Assembly: GCF_051954455.1 (NCBI RefSeq)
Contig: NZ_JBQCHS010000012.1
Span: forward strand, 111,671 to 175,670
Direction of reading: 5' to 3'
DNA: 64,000 nt
From: Pseudolysinimonas sp051954455
GTDB taxonomy: Bacteria; Actinomycetota; Actinomycetes; Actinomycetales; Microbacteriaceae
Position 1 is the stretch's first letter. Every line of letters starts with the position of its first letter. Shown here piece by piece: positions 1-7,457 of the stretch. Position numbers and translations under genes: made by a program. Under the pieces are notes generated by a model. The model ran no database searches and was not told the origin of the DNA. It worked only from the letters and a program-made list of their open reading frames with translations.

Positions 1-254
1 CCCGCCATGGTCACGACGGTGTCGACGTCGGGATGCTCGGCGAGCACGGCGTCGCGCGCCGCGACGACGGACGCGTCGTCCGCGACGTCGACCGGCACGG
101 TGCCGAAGCCCTCGGCGGTGAGATCCTCCAGGAGCTCGGCGCGACGGCCTCCGATGATGACGGTGCTGCCGGCGGCGCGGAATCTGCGGGCGAGCTCGAG
201 ACCGATCCCGGAGGTGCCGCCGACCATGACCACGGTGCGTGAGGTGATGTCCAT
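1..254 (-). CDS. SDR family oxidoreductase, N-terminal part (cut by window edge)
   Basis: This is the N-terminal 84 residues of a short-chain dehydrogenase/reductase; the rest lies beyond the left edge. The Rossmann motif GGTSGIG is at about residues 12-18, and a later VDVADDAS segment fits the acidic loop after beta-3. The part with the catalytic Tyr-x3-Lys is missing, so substrate and cofactor cannot be judged. The ATG at 254 is chosen because TACCGT lies exactly 6 nt upstream, the leaderless-type arrangement common in this window. The same 15-base string TACCGTCGAGGCATG also starts the hydrolase gene at 35577. Confidence 0.8.
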   Translation of the reverse strand, partial: MDITSRTVVMVGGTSGIGLELARRFRAAGSTVIIGGRRAELLEDLTAEGFGTVPVDVADDASVVAARDAVLAEHPDVDTVVTMA

Positions 255-349
255 GCCTCGACGGTAGGAGCGCGTCGGGAGACGTCCCGGGGCCCTGTCA
301 GGACCGGGAACCGCAGACCCCGTCGGGGGTCGGTCGTAGCGTCAGCGGC

Positions 350-1192
350 ATGCCGGAGTCGGTGGAGGCGTGGTGGCGGCGGCGGTGCCGCGTCACCGGG
401 TCGGCGCTGCCCTACGCGGTCGGGAGGTACCGGCAGGAGTGGGCGCGGTTCCCGGTGCTGCAGCAGCAGTACCACCCGGAGCTCAACGCCGGGGTCGCGC
501 TCAGCCAGATCCCGCCGGTCGCCGAGGTGCTCGTGCTGTGGCAGTGCGACGTCGGCCACCTGTTCGCCGCGACACCGTCGGAGCAGCGCGCCCGCCCCGG
601 CCGGCAGCGGCGCCGCTCCTCGTGGTGCCCGGAGTGCGCGGCCGAGGCCGTTCCGCGGGCGCCGCGCCCGGCGGGGTGGCGACCCCCGCCTCCGCCGCCG
701 GTGCCCGCACGGCCCTCGGTGAAGCCGCGCTGGTGCGAGCTGACGCCCGCGCTGCCGCCGGGCGAGCCGTTCGTCAGCCGCTGCGCGCCCGCCCCGTCGT
801 CGGCGGCCGAGGCGGAGCTGCGCCAGGGCCTCTCCGCACGCCTGGAGTTCGATCCGACCCCGACGGCGGTGCGTCTCCGTCGCGCGTTCTTCGACCACCT
901 CGAGGCGTGGCCCGACATCCTCCTGCCGGAGCTGCGGGTCGCGATCGAGTACGACACGACCGGCCGCCACGGCCTCGAGCACGTGGGCCCGCGCGAGGAC
1001 GCCGACCGGCGCAAGGACCGGCTGCTGCGATCGGTCGGGTGGGAGGTCGTGCGGGTGCGGACGGGCCGGCTCCTCCCGATCGGGCCGCACGACGTGGTCG
1101 CGGCGGGCGTGTCGAGCCGGCTGTACCCGCGGATCCTCGACGCGCTCCGCGAGATCCGCGGGTCGCTGTTCGTCGACGCGTACCTGCGCTGA
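350..1192 (+). CDS. Zinc-ribbon protein with a C-terminal restriction-endonuclease-like domain
   Basis: A 280-residue protein of unknown role. Residues about 64-98 form a putative zinc ribbon (WQCDVGH ... WCPEC) of the kind seen in DUF4379-type probable zinc-ribbon proteins. A proline-rich linker follows. The C-terminal third reads PDILLPELRVAIEYD, then an arginine-rich stretch and GWEVVRVRTG, which resembles the DUF559/Vsr class of PD-(D/E)XK nuclease folds (acidic residue after a hydrophobic strand, then a strand of the type G-W-x-V-x-R-V-R). The family links are my reading of the motifs, not a search result. TAGCGT lies 7 nt before the ATG. It is divergent from the SDR gene. Possible roles are DNA binding, repair or defence; none is demonstrated. 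Confidence 0.7.
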   Translation: MPESVEAWWRRRCRVTGSALPYAVGRYRQEWARFPVLQQQYHPELNAGVALSQIPPVAEVLVLWQCDVGHLFAATPSEQRARPGRQRRRSSWCPECAAEAVPRAPRPAGWRPPPPPPVPARPSVKPRWCELTPALPPGEPFVSRCAPAPSSAAEAELRQGLSARLEFDPTPTAVRLRRAFFDHLEAWPDILLPELRVAIEYDTTGRHGLEHVGPREDADRRKDRLLRSVGWEVVRVRTGRLLPIGPHDVVAAGVSSRLYPRILDALREIRGSLFVDAYLR

Positions 1193-1209
1193 CGCGGCGC
1201 GGACGAGCG

Positions 1210-2217
1210 CTATCCGGTCGGGGCGAGCCGGGCGACGACGGGCCGGTGGTCGCTGCCCGCGCCGTCCTGGGTGTCGATGACGCGGAATGCGACGACCTTC
1301 CACTGCGCCGTCGCCAGCACGTGGTCGATCGGGGCGCCGAGCAGCGTCGGCAGCCGGGTCGGCCAGGTGCCGACGGCGGCGGATCCCGTGAGCTTCGCGG
1401 CGTCGCGGCAGGAGCCGAGCTGGCCGCCGTTCGCGCCGAGGCCGTCCCAGTGGTCGAGGGTCGAGTTGAAGTCGCCCGCCGCGATCGCGTTGCCGACGCA
1501 GTGATCCGCGACCCAGCGCAGGCCCTGGCGCCAGGCGCTCATCTCGCCCGGGACGGGGGCGACGGTGTGGGTGGCGAGGAACGACGGGCCCGTGCCGTCG
1601 GCCGGCACGGCGTACACCGTCGGGATCGTGTCGGTCGTCCTCCCGCCCGAGGCGTCACGGTAGGCACCGAGCTTCGTGCTGATGAGGAGATCGGTGGTGC
1701 GGGCCTTCGAGACCTGGTCGTAGCTGAGGTGGAGGAGCTGCATCGGCATCCCCGCCGCGTCCAGCTGGTCGCGCACCTCCTGCGCCGTCGCGACGCTCGT
1801 CTCGGCGAGCACGACGACATCGGCCTGCTGCGCCTGGGCGAGCTGCGCGATGGTCTCGGAGCCCGGCGCATCACCGAGCGTGTTCCAGCTGAGGACGGTC
1901 AGCTCGCCGAGGGCCTTCGCCGGGAGCGGGGCGGTGTCGACGCCGCGCGTCGAGAGCACCGCGAGCTGCAGGCCGCCGAACGCGACGACCACGACCGCGA
2001 GCGCCCCGGCGAACCGGCGCGCCCCGCGCGAGGTCGCGGCGGCGATGAGCAGCAGCACGAGCAGCAGAGCGGCGACGCACACCGCGATCCCGCGGAGCGA
2101 GACCACCTGTGCGATGACCGGCTGCTGCTGCAGTCCGAGCAGTTGCGGCCAGGCGATGAGCAGCAGCGCGACAGCGATCGCCACCACCGCGATCGCCCCC
2201 ACCACCCGTCCGAACAT
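1210..2217 (-). CDS. Membrane-anchored endonuclease/exonuclease/phosphatase family protein
   Basis: A 335-residue protein with three hydrophobic segments in the first ~85 residues (6-24, 39-61 and 68-84 approximately), then an EEP (DNase I-like) domain. The domain shows VLSWNTLG (metal-binding Asn), VLAETS (catalytic Glu), AAGDFNST (Asp-x-Asn) and a terminal GSDHRPV (catalytic His). All the canonical residues of the metal-dependent phosphodiesterase fold are present, so it is probably active. The substrate is unknown; nucleic acid, phosphoinositide-like or sphingomyelin-type substrates all occur in the family. The topology would place the catalytic domain outside the membrane if the third helix exits. 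TACGCT is 8 nt upstream of the ATG. Confidence 0.85.
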   Translation of the reverse strand: MFGRVVGAIAVVAIAVALLLIAWPQLLGLQQQPVIAQVVSLRGIAVCVAALLLVLLLIAAATSRGARRFAGALAVVVVAFGGLQLAVLSTRGVDTAPLPAKALGELTVLSWNTLGDAPGSETIAQLAQAQQADVVVLAETSVATAQEVRDQLDAAGMPMQLLHLSYDQVSKARTTDLLISTKLGAYRDASGGRTTDTIPTVYAVPADGTGPSFLATHTVAPVPGEMSAWRQGLRWVADHCVGNAIAAGDFNSTLDHWDGLGANGGQLGSCRDAAKLTGSAAVGTWPTRLPTLLGAPIDHVLATAQWKVVAFRVIDTQDGAGSDHRPVVARLAPTG

Positions 2218-2282
2218 CGAGGGGGAGCGTAACCGTCCGCGTCGACCGGCGGGCGTCGGCGCGCCCGCCCTACGATGACCAG

Positions 2283-3134
2283 GTGCCCGGCATCGACCTC
2301 CACGCCCACACGAGCGTGAGCGACGGCACCGAGGCGCCGGGGGAGCTGGTGCGGGCCGCGGTCGACGCCGGCCTCGACGTCGTGGCGATCACCGACCACG
2401 ACGCGACCTCGGGGTGGGAGGAGGCGTTCGCGGCGGCGCGGGGGACCGGGATCACGGTCGTGCCGGGCCTCGAGCTCAGCACCCAGCTCGACTACGCGAG
2501 CGTCCACGTGCTCGGCTACCTCGTCGATCCCGCCGATCCCGGGCTCGTCGCCGAGACGGAGCGGATCCGCGAGGAGCGCCTGCATCGGGCCCGGTCGATG
2601 GTCGAGCGGATCGCCGTCGACTACCCGGACCTCAGCTGGGAGCGCGTCCTCGAGCACACGACGCCCGACGCCACCGTCGGCCGTCCGCACATCGCCGACG
2701 CGCTCGTCGCCCTCGGTCACGTGCCGGACCGCACGGCCGCCTTCGGCTCGATCCTGCACTGGCAGGGCGGCTACTACCGTCCGCACGAGGCGCCGCCGCC
2801 GCTCGAGGGCGTGCGGCTCATCGTCGCCGCCGGGGGAGTGCCCGTGATCGCCCACCCGGGCGCGCGGGGGCCGGAGCGCGTGCTGAGCGACGCGCGGATG
2901 CGCGGGCTCGTCGACGCCGGGCTCGCGGGCCTCGAGATCGCCCACCGCGACAACCCGCCGGCGTCGCGGGAGCGGCTGCGCGCCCTCGCCGAGCGCTTCG
3001 GCCTCCTGACCACCGGATCCAGCGACTACCACGGTGCCGGCAAGCCCAACCGGCTCGGCGAGAACACGACCGATCCGGAGGCCTACGCGCGCATCGTCGA
3101 GCGCGCGACCGGCTCCGCACCCGTCACCGGCTGA
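2283..3134 (+). CDS. PHP domain metal-dependent phosphoesterase (RNase AM-like)
   Basis: A 283-residue PHP-fold phosphoesterase. Metal ligands are visible in order: DLHAHTSVSDG at residues 5-15, ITDHD at about 37-41, a conserved Glu in PGLEL, the AHPGA motif in the C-terminal half and SDYHG near the end. This is the full set for the trinuclear site of the YciV/RnaAM group, which removes nucleotides from RNA 5' ends or hydrolyses 3',5'-nucleotide bisphosphates. That activity is inferred from the family. The start is a GTG with TACGAT 6 nt upstream. It is divergent from the EEP gene, with 65 nt between the two starts. Confidence 0.88.
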   Translation: MPGIDLHAHTSVSDGTEAPGELVRAAVDAGLDVVAITDHDATSGWEEAFAAARGTGITVVPGLELSTQLDYASVHVLGYLVDPADPGLVAETERIREERLHRARSMVERIAVDYPDLSWERVLEHTTPDATVGRPHIADALVALGHVPDRTAAFGSILHWQGGYYRPHEAPPPLEGVRLIVAAGGVPVIAHPGARGPERVLSDARMRGLVDAGLAGLEIAHRDNPPASRERLRALAERFGLLTTGSSDYHGAGKPNRLGENTTDPEAYARIVERATGSAPVTG

Positions 3135-3143
3135 TCCCGCTCG

Positions 3144-3653
3144 TCAGTCGCGGCGCTGCTCCGCGACGGGCGGCGGGACGGCCGGGGGCACATTCGCCGC
3201 GTACCACTCGGCGTAGCCGCGGTCGAACCGCACGCCGCTCGGCTGGGACGCCGAGGCGCAGAGCACGATGAGGATGATGCCCCCCACCCACGGGATGACC
3301 CCGAGCAGCGCATAGGTGCCGCCGTAGCCGGCGTCGTGCAGTCGGCGCCAGGTGATCGCCAGGCCCGGCACGATCGACCCGAGGAAGACGATCGCCAGGA
3401 GGCCGCCGAAGACGCTCACGATGACCGAGCTCGCCACGGTGTCGCCCTGCCCGAGGCTGAACCCCAGGGTGAGCGTCACCACGTACAGCCCAACGTCGAC
3501 GACGGCGAAGAACAGTGCCGTCCACCAGTACTCGCTGCGGCTGGCGCGCCCCGAGAACGTCGCGTAGTTGCGGTAGAACCGCGCGATCGCCTGCCCGAAC
3601 GACGCGCCGTAGAGCGGCAGGTCGAGACGGTCGGTTCCCGGTGTCGTCGTCAT
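3144..3653 (-). CDS. DUF805 family membrane protein
   Basis: A 169-residue protein with the DUF805 signature: an N-terminal soluble stretch with FYRNYATFSGRASRSEYWW, three to four membrane segments, and WRRLHDAGYGG. The family is widespread and its function is unknown. I chose the ATG at 3653 over the ATG at 3665 because TATGCT lies 7 nt before it and would overlap the upstream candidate. It is a diverged paralogue of the next DUF805 gene, sharing the KYATFSGRASRSE-type core. The convergent PHP gene ends 9 nt away. Confidence 0.85.
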   Translation of the reverse strand: MTTTPGTDRLDLPLYGASFGQAIARFYRNYATFSGRASRSEYWWTALFFAVVDVGLYVVTLTLGFSLGQGDTVASSVIVSVFGGLLAIVFLGSIVPGLAITWRRLHDAGYGGTYALLGVIPWVGGIILIVLCASASQPSGVRFDRGYAEWYAANVPPAVPPPVAEQRRD

Positions 3654-3690
3654 CCCGCCCAGCATACGAACGGTCCCGACGGCGGTCGGG

Positions 3691-4122
3691 TCACGCGTCG
3701 AAGCGGGCGCCCTCGGGCTTGGACGGCAGCAGGTTGAGGATGAGCACGATCAGGGAGCCGATCGACGGGATGAGGTGGAGGAACCACCAGTACCCGCTGA
3801 GGTCCGCATCATGGAGCCGGCGGACCTGGATCGCGATCGCGGGCACGATCGACCCGATCGCGATCACGGCGCTGATCGCCGCGAACACGGCGAACACGAC
3901 CTGTCCGCCCGCGGGGTCGTGCACGGCGAGGTGCGCCAGCCCGGCGACCACCCACACGAGCGCGTAGAGCAGCGCGAAGAACAGCGCGACCCACCAGAAC
4001 TCGGACCGGCTGGCGCGCCCCGAGAAGGTCGCGTATTTGGCGTAGAAGCGCGTCACCGCCTGGCGGAACGTCGCCCCGTGGACGGGCTGGCCGAGCGGCA
4101 TCGCCGCCTCGGCGGTCGTCAT
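3691..4122 (-). CDS. DUF805 family membrane protein, coupled to the DEAD-box helicase
   Basis: A 143-residue DUF805 protein with FYAKYATFSGRASRSEFWW near residue 25, membrane segments around 47-66, 76-100 and 115-135, and the RRLHDADLSGYW signature. Its ATG overlaps the TGA of the upstream helicase gene (ATGA at 4119-4122), so translation is probably coupled. The two DUF805 genes lie in tandem on the same strand, 37 bp apart, and look like a duplication. Function unknown. Confidence 0.85.
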   Translation of the reverse strand: MTTAEAAMPLGQPVHGATFRQAVTRFYAKYATFSGRASRSEFWWVALFFALLYALVWVVAGLAHLAVHDPAGGQVVFAVFAAISAVIAIGSIVPAIAIQVRRLHDADLSGYWWFLHLIPSIGSLIVLILNLLPSKPEGARFDA

Positions 4123-5600
4123 GCCACGCCCCCCGACGGGGTCGGTGCGCCGCCGCCTGCGCCGCCGCGTCGGCGCCGCGTGCGCCGCCGCCGCGTCGGC
4201 GTCTCTCCGTCGTGCGTCCCGCCGCCCTCGGCACGGGCGGCCTCGCCGGCCGGTGCCGACTCGCGGGCCTCACCGGCGGAGGTCGAGCCCCCGCCGGAGC
4301 GGCCCGAGCCGCCTCGGCGCCGCCGGCCCCGGGGCGACCCGTCGCCCTCGGCGCGTGAGCCGTCGCCCGCCGACGACCGCTCGCGCGGAGGACGGTCGAC
4401 GTGCGGCGCCGCGGGGGTCGGCTTCAGCCGCCCCTTCGCGCCCGCGGGGATGTCGAGGTCGCTGTAGAGGTGCGGCGACGACGAGTAGGTCTCCACGGGT
4501 TCCGGCTGCCCGAACTCGAGGGCGCGGTTGATGAGCGCCCACTTGTGCAGGTCGTCCCAGTCGACGAACGTCACCGCGATGCCGGTCTTGCCGGCGCGGC
4601 CGGTGCGACCGGCGCGGTGCAGGTAGGTCTTCTCGTCCTCGGGGATCGTGTGGTTGATGACGTGCGTGACGTCGTCGACGTCGATGCCGCGGGCCGCGAC
4701 GTCGGTGGCGATGAGCACGTCGAGCTTGCCGGCCTTGAAGCGGGCCATGGAGCGCTCGCGCGCCTCCTGGCTCATGTCGCCGTGCACCGATCCGGCGTTG
4801 AAGCCGCGGTCGTTGAGCTCCTCGACGAGCTTGGCCGCCGCACGCTTGGTGCGCGTGAAGATGACGGTCTTGCCGCGGCCCTCCGCCTGCAGGATGCGGG
4901 CGACGACCTCGTCCTTGTCGAGCGAGTGCGCCCGATAGATGAGGTGCTTGATGTTGGCCTGCACCTGGCCCTCGTCGGGGTCGGTGGCGCGGATGTGGAT
5001 CGGCCGGTTCATGAACCGACGGGCCAGCGCGACGACCGGGCCGGGCATCGTCGCCGAGAACAGCATCGTGTGCCGGGTCGGCGGCGTCTGCGCGAACAGC
5101 TTCTCCACGTCGGGGAGGAAGCCGAGGTCGAGCATCTTGTCGGCCTCGTCGAGCACCATCTCCTGCACGTCCTTGAGGGAGAGCAGGCGCTGCCCCGCGA
5201 GGTCGAGGAGGCGGCCCGGGGTGCCGACGACGATCTGCGCGCCGGCCTTGAGCTCCTCGATCTGGCCCTCGTAGGCCTTGCCGCCGTAGATGGCGGTGAC
5301 CTTGGTGGGCCGGTTCGAGGTGGCGAGCTCGAGGTCCTCGGCCACCTGGACGCAGAGCTCGCGGGTGGGGACGACGACGAGCACCTTCACGCCGGGCTCG
5401 GGGTCCGGTCCGAGGCGCTGGATGATCGGGAGGCCGAAGCCGAACGTCTTGCCGGTGCCGGTCTTGGCCTGGCCGATGATGTCCTGGCCGGCGAGGCCGA
5501 GAGGGATGGTCTGGCTCTGGATCGGGAAGGGCTCGATGATGCCCTTCGCCGCGAGCGCGTCGACCATGTCCTGGTCGATGTTCAGGTCGCTGAAAGTCAA
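4119..5600 (-). CDS. DEAD-box ATP-dependent RNA helicase (RhlE/CsdA type)
   Basis: A 493-residue superfamily 2 RNA helicase that remodels structured RNA. Motifs in order: Q motif (PIQSQT, residues 26-31), Walker A AKTGTGKT (45-52), PTREL (78-82), TPGR (127-130), DEAD (151-154), SAT (182-184), ARGID (303-307) and HRAGRTGR (328-335). The last ~90 residues are a basic, Arg/Gly-rich tail (RRRRGGSGRSGG; RRRRTRRRRGG) typical of RNA-binding extensions in actinobacterial family members. The only start that keeps the conserved TFSDL N-terminus is TTG at 5600. Upstream is TAGACT at 5636-5631, which would leave a leader of about 24 nt. Counterpart of mycobacterial rhlE by neighbourhood. Confidence 0.95.
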   Translation of the reverse strand: MTFSDLNIDQDMVDALAAKGIIEPFPIQSQTIPLGLAGQDIIGQAKTGTGKTFGFGLPIIQRLGPDPEPGVKVLVVVPTRELCVQVAEDLELATSNRPTKVTAIYGGKAYEGQIEELKAGAQIVVGTPGRLLDLAGQRLLSLKDVQEMVLDEADKMLDLGFLPDVEKLFAQTPPTRHTMLFSATMPGPVVALARRFMNRPIHIRATDPDEGQVQANIKHLIYRAHSLDKDEVVARILQAEGRGKTVIFTRTKRAAAKLVEELNDRGFNAGSVHGDMSQEARERSMARFKAGKLDVLIATDVAARGIDVDDVTHVINHTIPEDEKTYLHRAGRTGRAGKTGIAVTFVDWDDLHKWALINRALEFGQPEPVETYSSSPHLYSDLDIPAGAKGRLKPTPAAPHVDRPPRERSSAGDGSRAEGDGSPRGRRRRGGSGRSGGGSTSAGEARESAPAGEAARAEGGGTHDGETPTRRRRTRRRRGGAGGGAPTPSGGVA

Positions 5601-5659
5601 GGAATGCCTGTCTGAAGATGAGAGGAGGCCAGTCTACCGGCGACAGTAGGCTGATCGCC

Positions 5660-6379
5660 GTGCTGAGGCTGTTCCGGCGTCGCCGTCGCCCCGCCGCGGC
5701 GCCCGTGCTCACGCCGCGATCGGAGGCGGTCTCCGCCGTGCGCGTCGAACTGGCGGAGCTCACACCGGCTCCCGAGCCGTTCCTCGGCCAGGCCGCCTAT
5801 CTCGCCCTCGTGCTGTTCGAGAACCTCGGGCGCGCCGTGCAGACCGCGCCGACGACGGCCGCCAAAACCGCGCTCGGTGCGGCGGCCGCGCAGGTGCTGG
5901 AGGCGCACGAGGGACTCGTGACGGAGCTCCGCGGGCTCGGCGCCGATCCGATCGCGGCGATGGACCCGTTCCGGGCCGGCCTCGACGAGTACCTGGCGCG
6001 CGTGCAGGGCGCGGACTGGCCCGAGACCCTCGTGACCTGCTACCTGACGACGGGATTCCTCGCGGACTTCTTCACCGGGCTGGCTGCGGGGCTGCCCGAC
6101 GGCCTCGCCGAGCGGGTGGGCGTGCTGCTCGACGTCGACCACGGCGAGCGGGTGCTCGAGGCGCAGCTGCGCACCGTCATCGAGCAGAGCCCGCGGATCG
6201 CGTCGCGGCTCGCGATGTGGGGGCGCCGGCTCATCGGCGACACGATGCTGATCGCGCGCTCGGCGCTCGCGATCGACGCGGCGCACGCGGAGCTCGAGGT
6301 CGAGCGCGTGGAGCCCGCGTTCGCCGAGCTGATCGGCGCGCACACCCGGCGGATGGACGCCCTCGGGCTCACCGCCTGA
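5660..6379 (+). CDS. Ferritin-like fold protein (MiaE-like, actinobacterial)
   Basis: A 239-residue, mostly helical protein of the ferritin-like group related to tRNA hydroxylase MiaE (MiaE_2 type). Glutamates in LVLFENLG and in the EAHE motif (ExxH) fit iron ligands of the four-helix bundle. True hydroxylase activity is not established for this branch. GTG at 5660 is preferred over ATG at 5618: TAGGCT sits 7 nt before the GTG, and the extra 14 residues of the longer form are not family-like. The divergent partner is the DEAD-box helicase. The same pairing is found beside DUF3107 in mycobacteria (Rv3210c/Rv3211). Confidence 0.8.
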   Translation: MLRLFRRRRRPAAAPVLTPRSEAVSAVRVELAELTPAPEPFLGQAAYLALVLFENLGRAVQTAPTTAAKTALGAAAAQVLEAHEGLVTELRGLGADPIAAMDPFRAGLDEYLARVQGADWPETLVTCYLTTGFLADFFTGLAAGLPDGLAERVGVLLDVDHGERVLEAQLRTVIEQSPRIASRLAMWGRRLIGDTMLIARSALAIDAAHAELEVERVEPAFAELIGAHTRRMDALGLTA

Positions 6380-6422
6380 CGCGGATCGCGTCCTGCCGAC
6401 GTGCGCGTCGGGGGATCGGCGA

Positions 6423-6719
6423 TCAGGCCCGGCCGCGGCTGAGCTCGTGGAGCAGCCGCTGGTCGCCGCGGGTGCGGCCCTGCCAGACGGCGAGCCACAC
6501 GGCCACGCACGCCAGCAGGGTGACGCCGAGGGCGACGACCCAGATCCAGCCGCCGTCGTACTTCCAGCCGAGCCAGGTGAGGCCCTCCCACACGACCGCC
6601 GCGACGACGACGCCGACGGCGGGCAGGAGGAACAGGCCGTAGCTGTGGCGACCGGGGAGCGCGTAGCGCACCAGACCGCCGATGCCGGCGGCGATCACCA
6701 GGACGAACAGCAGCTCCAC
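6423..6719 (-). CDS. Small membrane protein of unknown function
   Basis: A 98-residue protein with three predicted membrane helices (about 2-19, 28-50 and 58-80) and a short basic cytoplasmic tail. The motif VRYALPGRHSYG between helices 1 and 2 is distinctive, but I do not recognise the family. The GTG start at 6719 has TAGTCT 7 nt upstream. It lies between the convergent ferritin-like gene and the DUF3107 gene in a syntenic block, so it may be a conserved actinobacterial membrane protein. Confidence 0.7.
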   Translation of the reverse strand: MELLFVLVIAAGIGGLVRYALPGRHSYGLFLLPAVGVVVAAVVWEGLTWLGWKYDGGWIWVVALGVTLLACVAVWLAVWQGRTRGDQRLLHELSRGRA

Positions 6720-6769
6720 GCGGGGAAGACTAGCGCGCGACTCCGGGGGCCGGGCGTCGGTGCCCGGCG

Positions 6770-6994
6770 TCAGGCGACGAAGCCGACGCGGCGCGACTCC
6801 TCGCTGCCGACCTCGAGGTAGCCGAAGCTCGCGGTCGGGACGATGTAGAGCTTGCCCTTGTCGTCGGCGAGCTTGATGAACTTCGCATCGGAGGCGAGCG
6901 CGTCGGCGACGATCTTCTCGATCTCGGCCGCGGTCTGCGACGACTCGAAGTTCAGCTCGCGGGGGCTGTTGACGATACCGATGCGAATGTCCAC
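6770..6994 (-). CDS. DUF3107 protein (homologue of mycobacterial TB9.4/Rv3208A)
   Basis: A 74-residue protein reading MDIRIGIVNSPRELNFES, then a helix with EIEKIVADAL and a beta segment KLYIVPTASFGYLEVG. Length and sequence match the DUF3107 family found only in Actinobacteria. Function unknown. Its location between the ferritin-like gene and the adnAB genes matches the order around Rv3208A in M. tuberculosis. The GTG start at 6994 has TAGCCT 6 nt upstream. Confidence 0.88.
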   Translation of the reverse strand: MDIRIGIVNSPRELNFESSQTAAEIEKIVADALASDAKFIKLADDKGKLYIVPTASFGYLEVGSEESRRVGFVA

Positions 6995-7057
6995 GTCACG
7001 AGGCTAGGGGATCGTCGCGCGCGCGATCCGGCGGTTCGCCCACGGCAGACGGCGGGC

Positions 7058-7378
7058 TCAGGACGCCGGGGTCGGACGCCTCCAGATCAGCCACTTCCGT
7101 GCGATCTCGTCGGCGAGGTCGATGTCGAACCGCTCCGCCACGAGCAGCACCTGCGCCAGGACGTCGGCCACCTCGGCGCGGAAGTCGGCGTCGCGCTCCT
7201 CCGGGCCGCGGCCCTTGTCGCGCGCCTGCCCGGTTCGAGCGAGGTAGGCCTGGGTCAGCTCGCCGACCTCCTCGTTCAGCTTCAGCACGAACCAGTCGTC
7301 CGTGCGGTCGATGCGGTGGCGCTCCGCGTAGTACGCGGAGACCCCCTCGATGTCGTTCTGCAGGTCCTCGAGCTCCAC
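7058..7378 (-). CDS. MazG-like nucleotide pyrophosphohydrolase
   Basis: A 106-residue all-alpha NTP pyrophosphohydrolase domain protein. The metal-binding pattern is visible: LNEEVGELTQAY (E-E-x2-E) and, about 35 residues later, EVADVLAQ (E-x2-D). Such proteins hydrolyse nucleoside triphosphates, often damaged ones, to monophosphates. This is inferred from the fold and the target nucleotide is unknown. I chose GTG at 7378 (VELEDLQND), because the longer open frame upstream runs into the divergent adnA promoter and lacks family character. GAGACT is 6 nt upstream. A house-cleaning role beside DNA repair genes would make sense. Confidence 0.82.
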   Translation of the reverse strand: MELEDLQNDIEGVSAYYAERHRIDRTDDWFVLKLNEEVGELTQAYLARTGQARDKGRGPEERDADFRAEVADVLAQVLLVAERFDIDLADEIARKWLIWRRPTPAS

Positions 7379-7457
7379 CCGCCCAGTCTCGCGCCCGCCC
7401 TCTCGCCGGAGAGGATGCCTCGCCTCCGATGTCGCCGACCGCGGATAGCGTGGCCGC

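Noticed and set aside
315..330. Hairpin GACCCC-GTCG-GGGGTC upstream of the zinc-ribbon gene
   Set aside because: Short G/C stems are expected by chance in this composition, and it lies between divergent starts where a terminator has no role.
370..2232. Long plus-strand open frame of 620 codons
   Set aside because: It is a shadow of the zinc-ribbon and EEP genes; the translation is Arg/Ala/Gly-rich without domain motifs, as typical for alternate frames in very GC-rich DNA.
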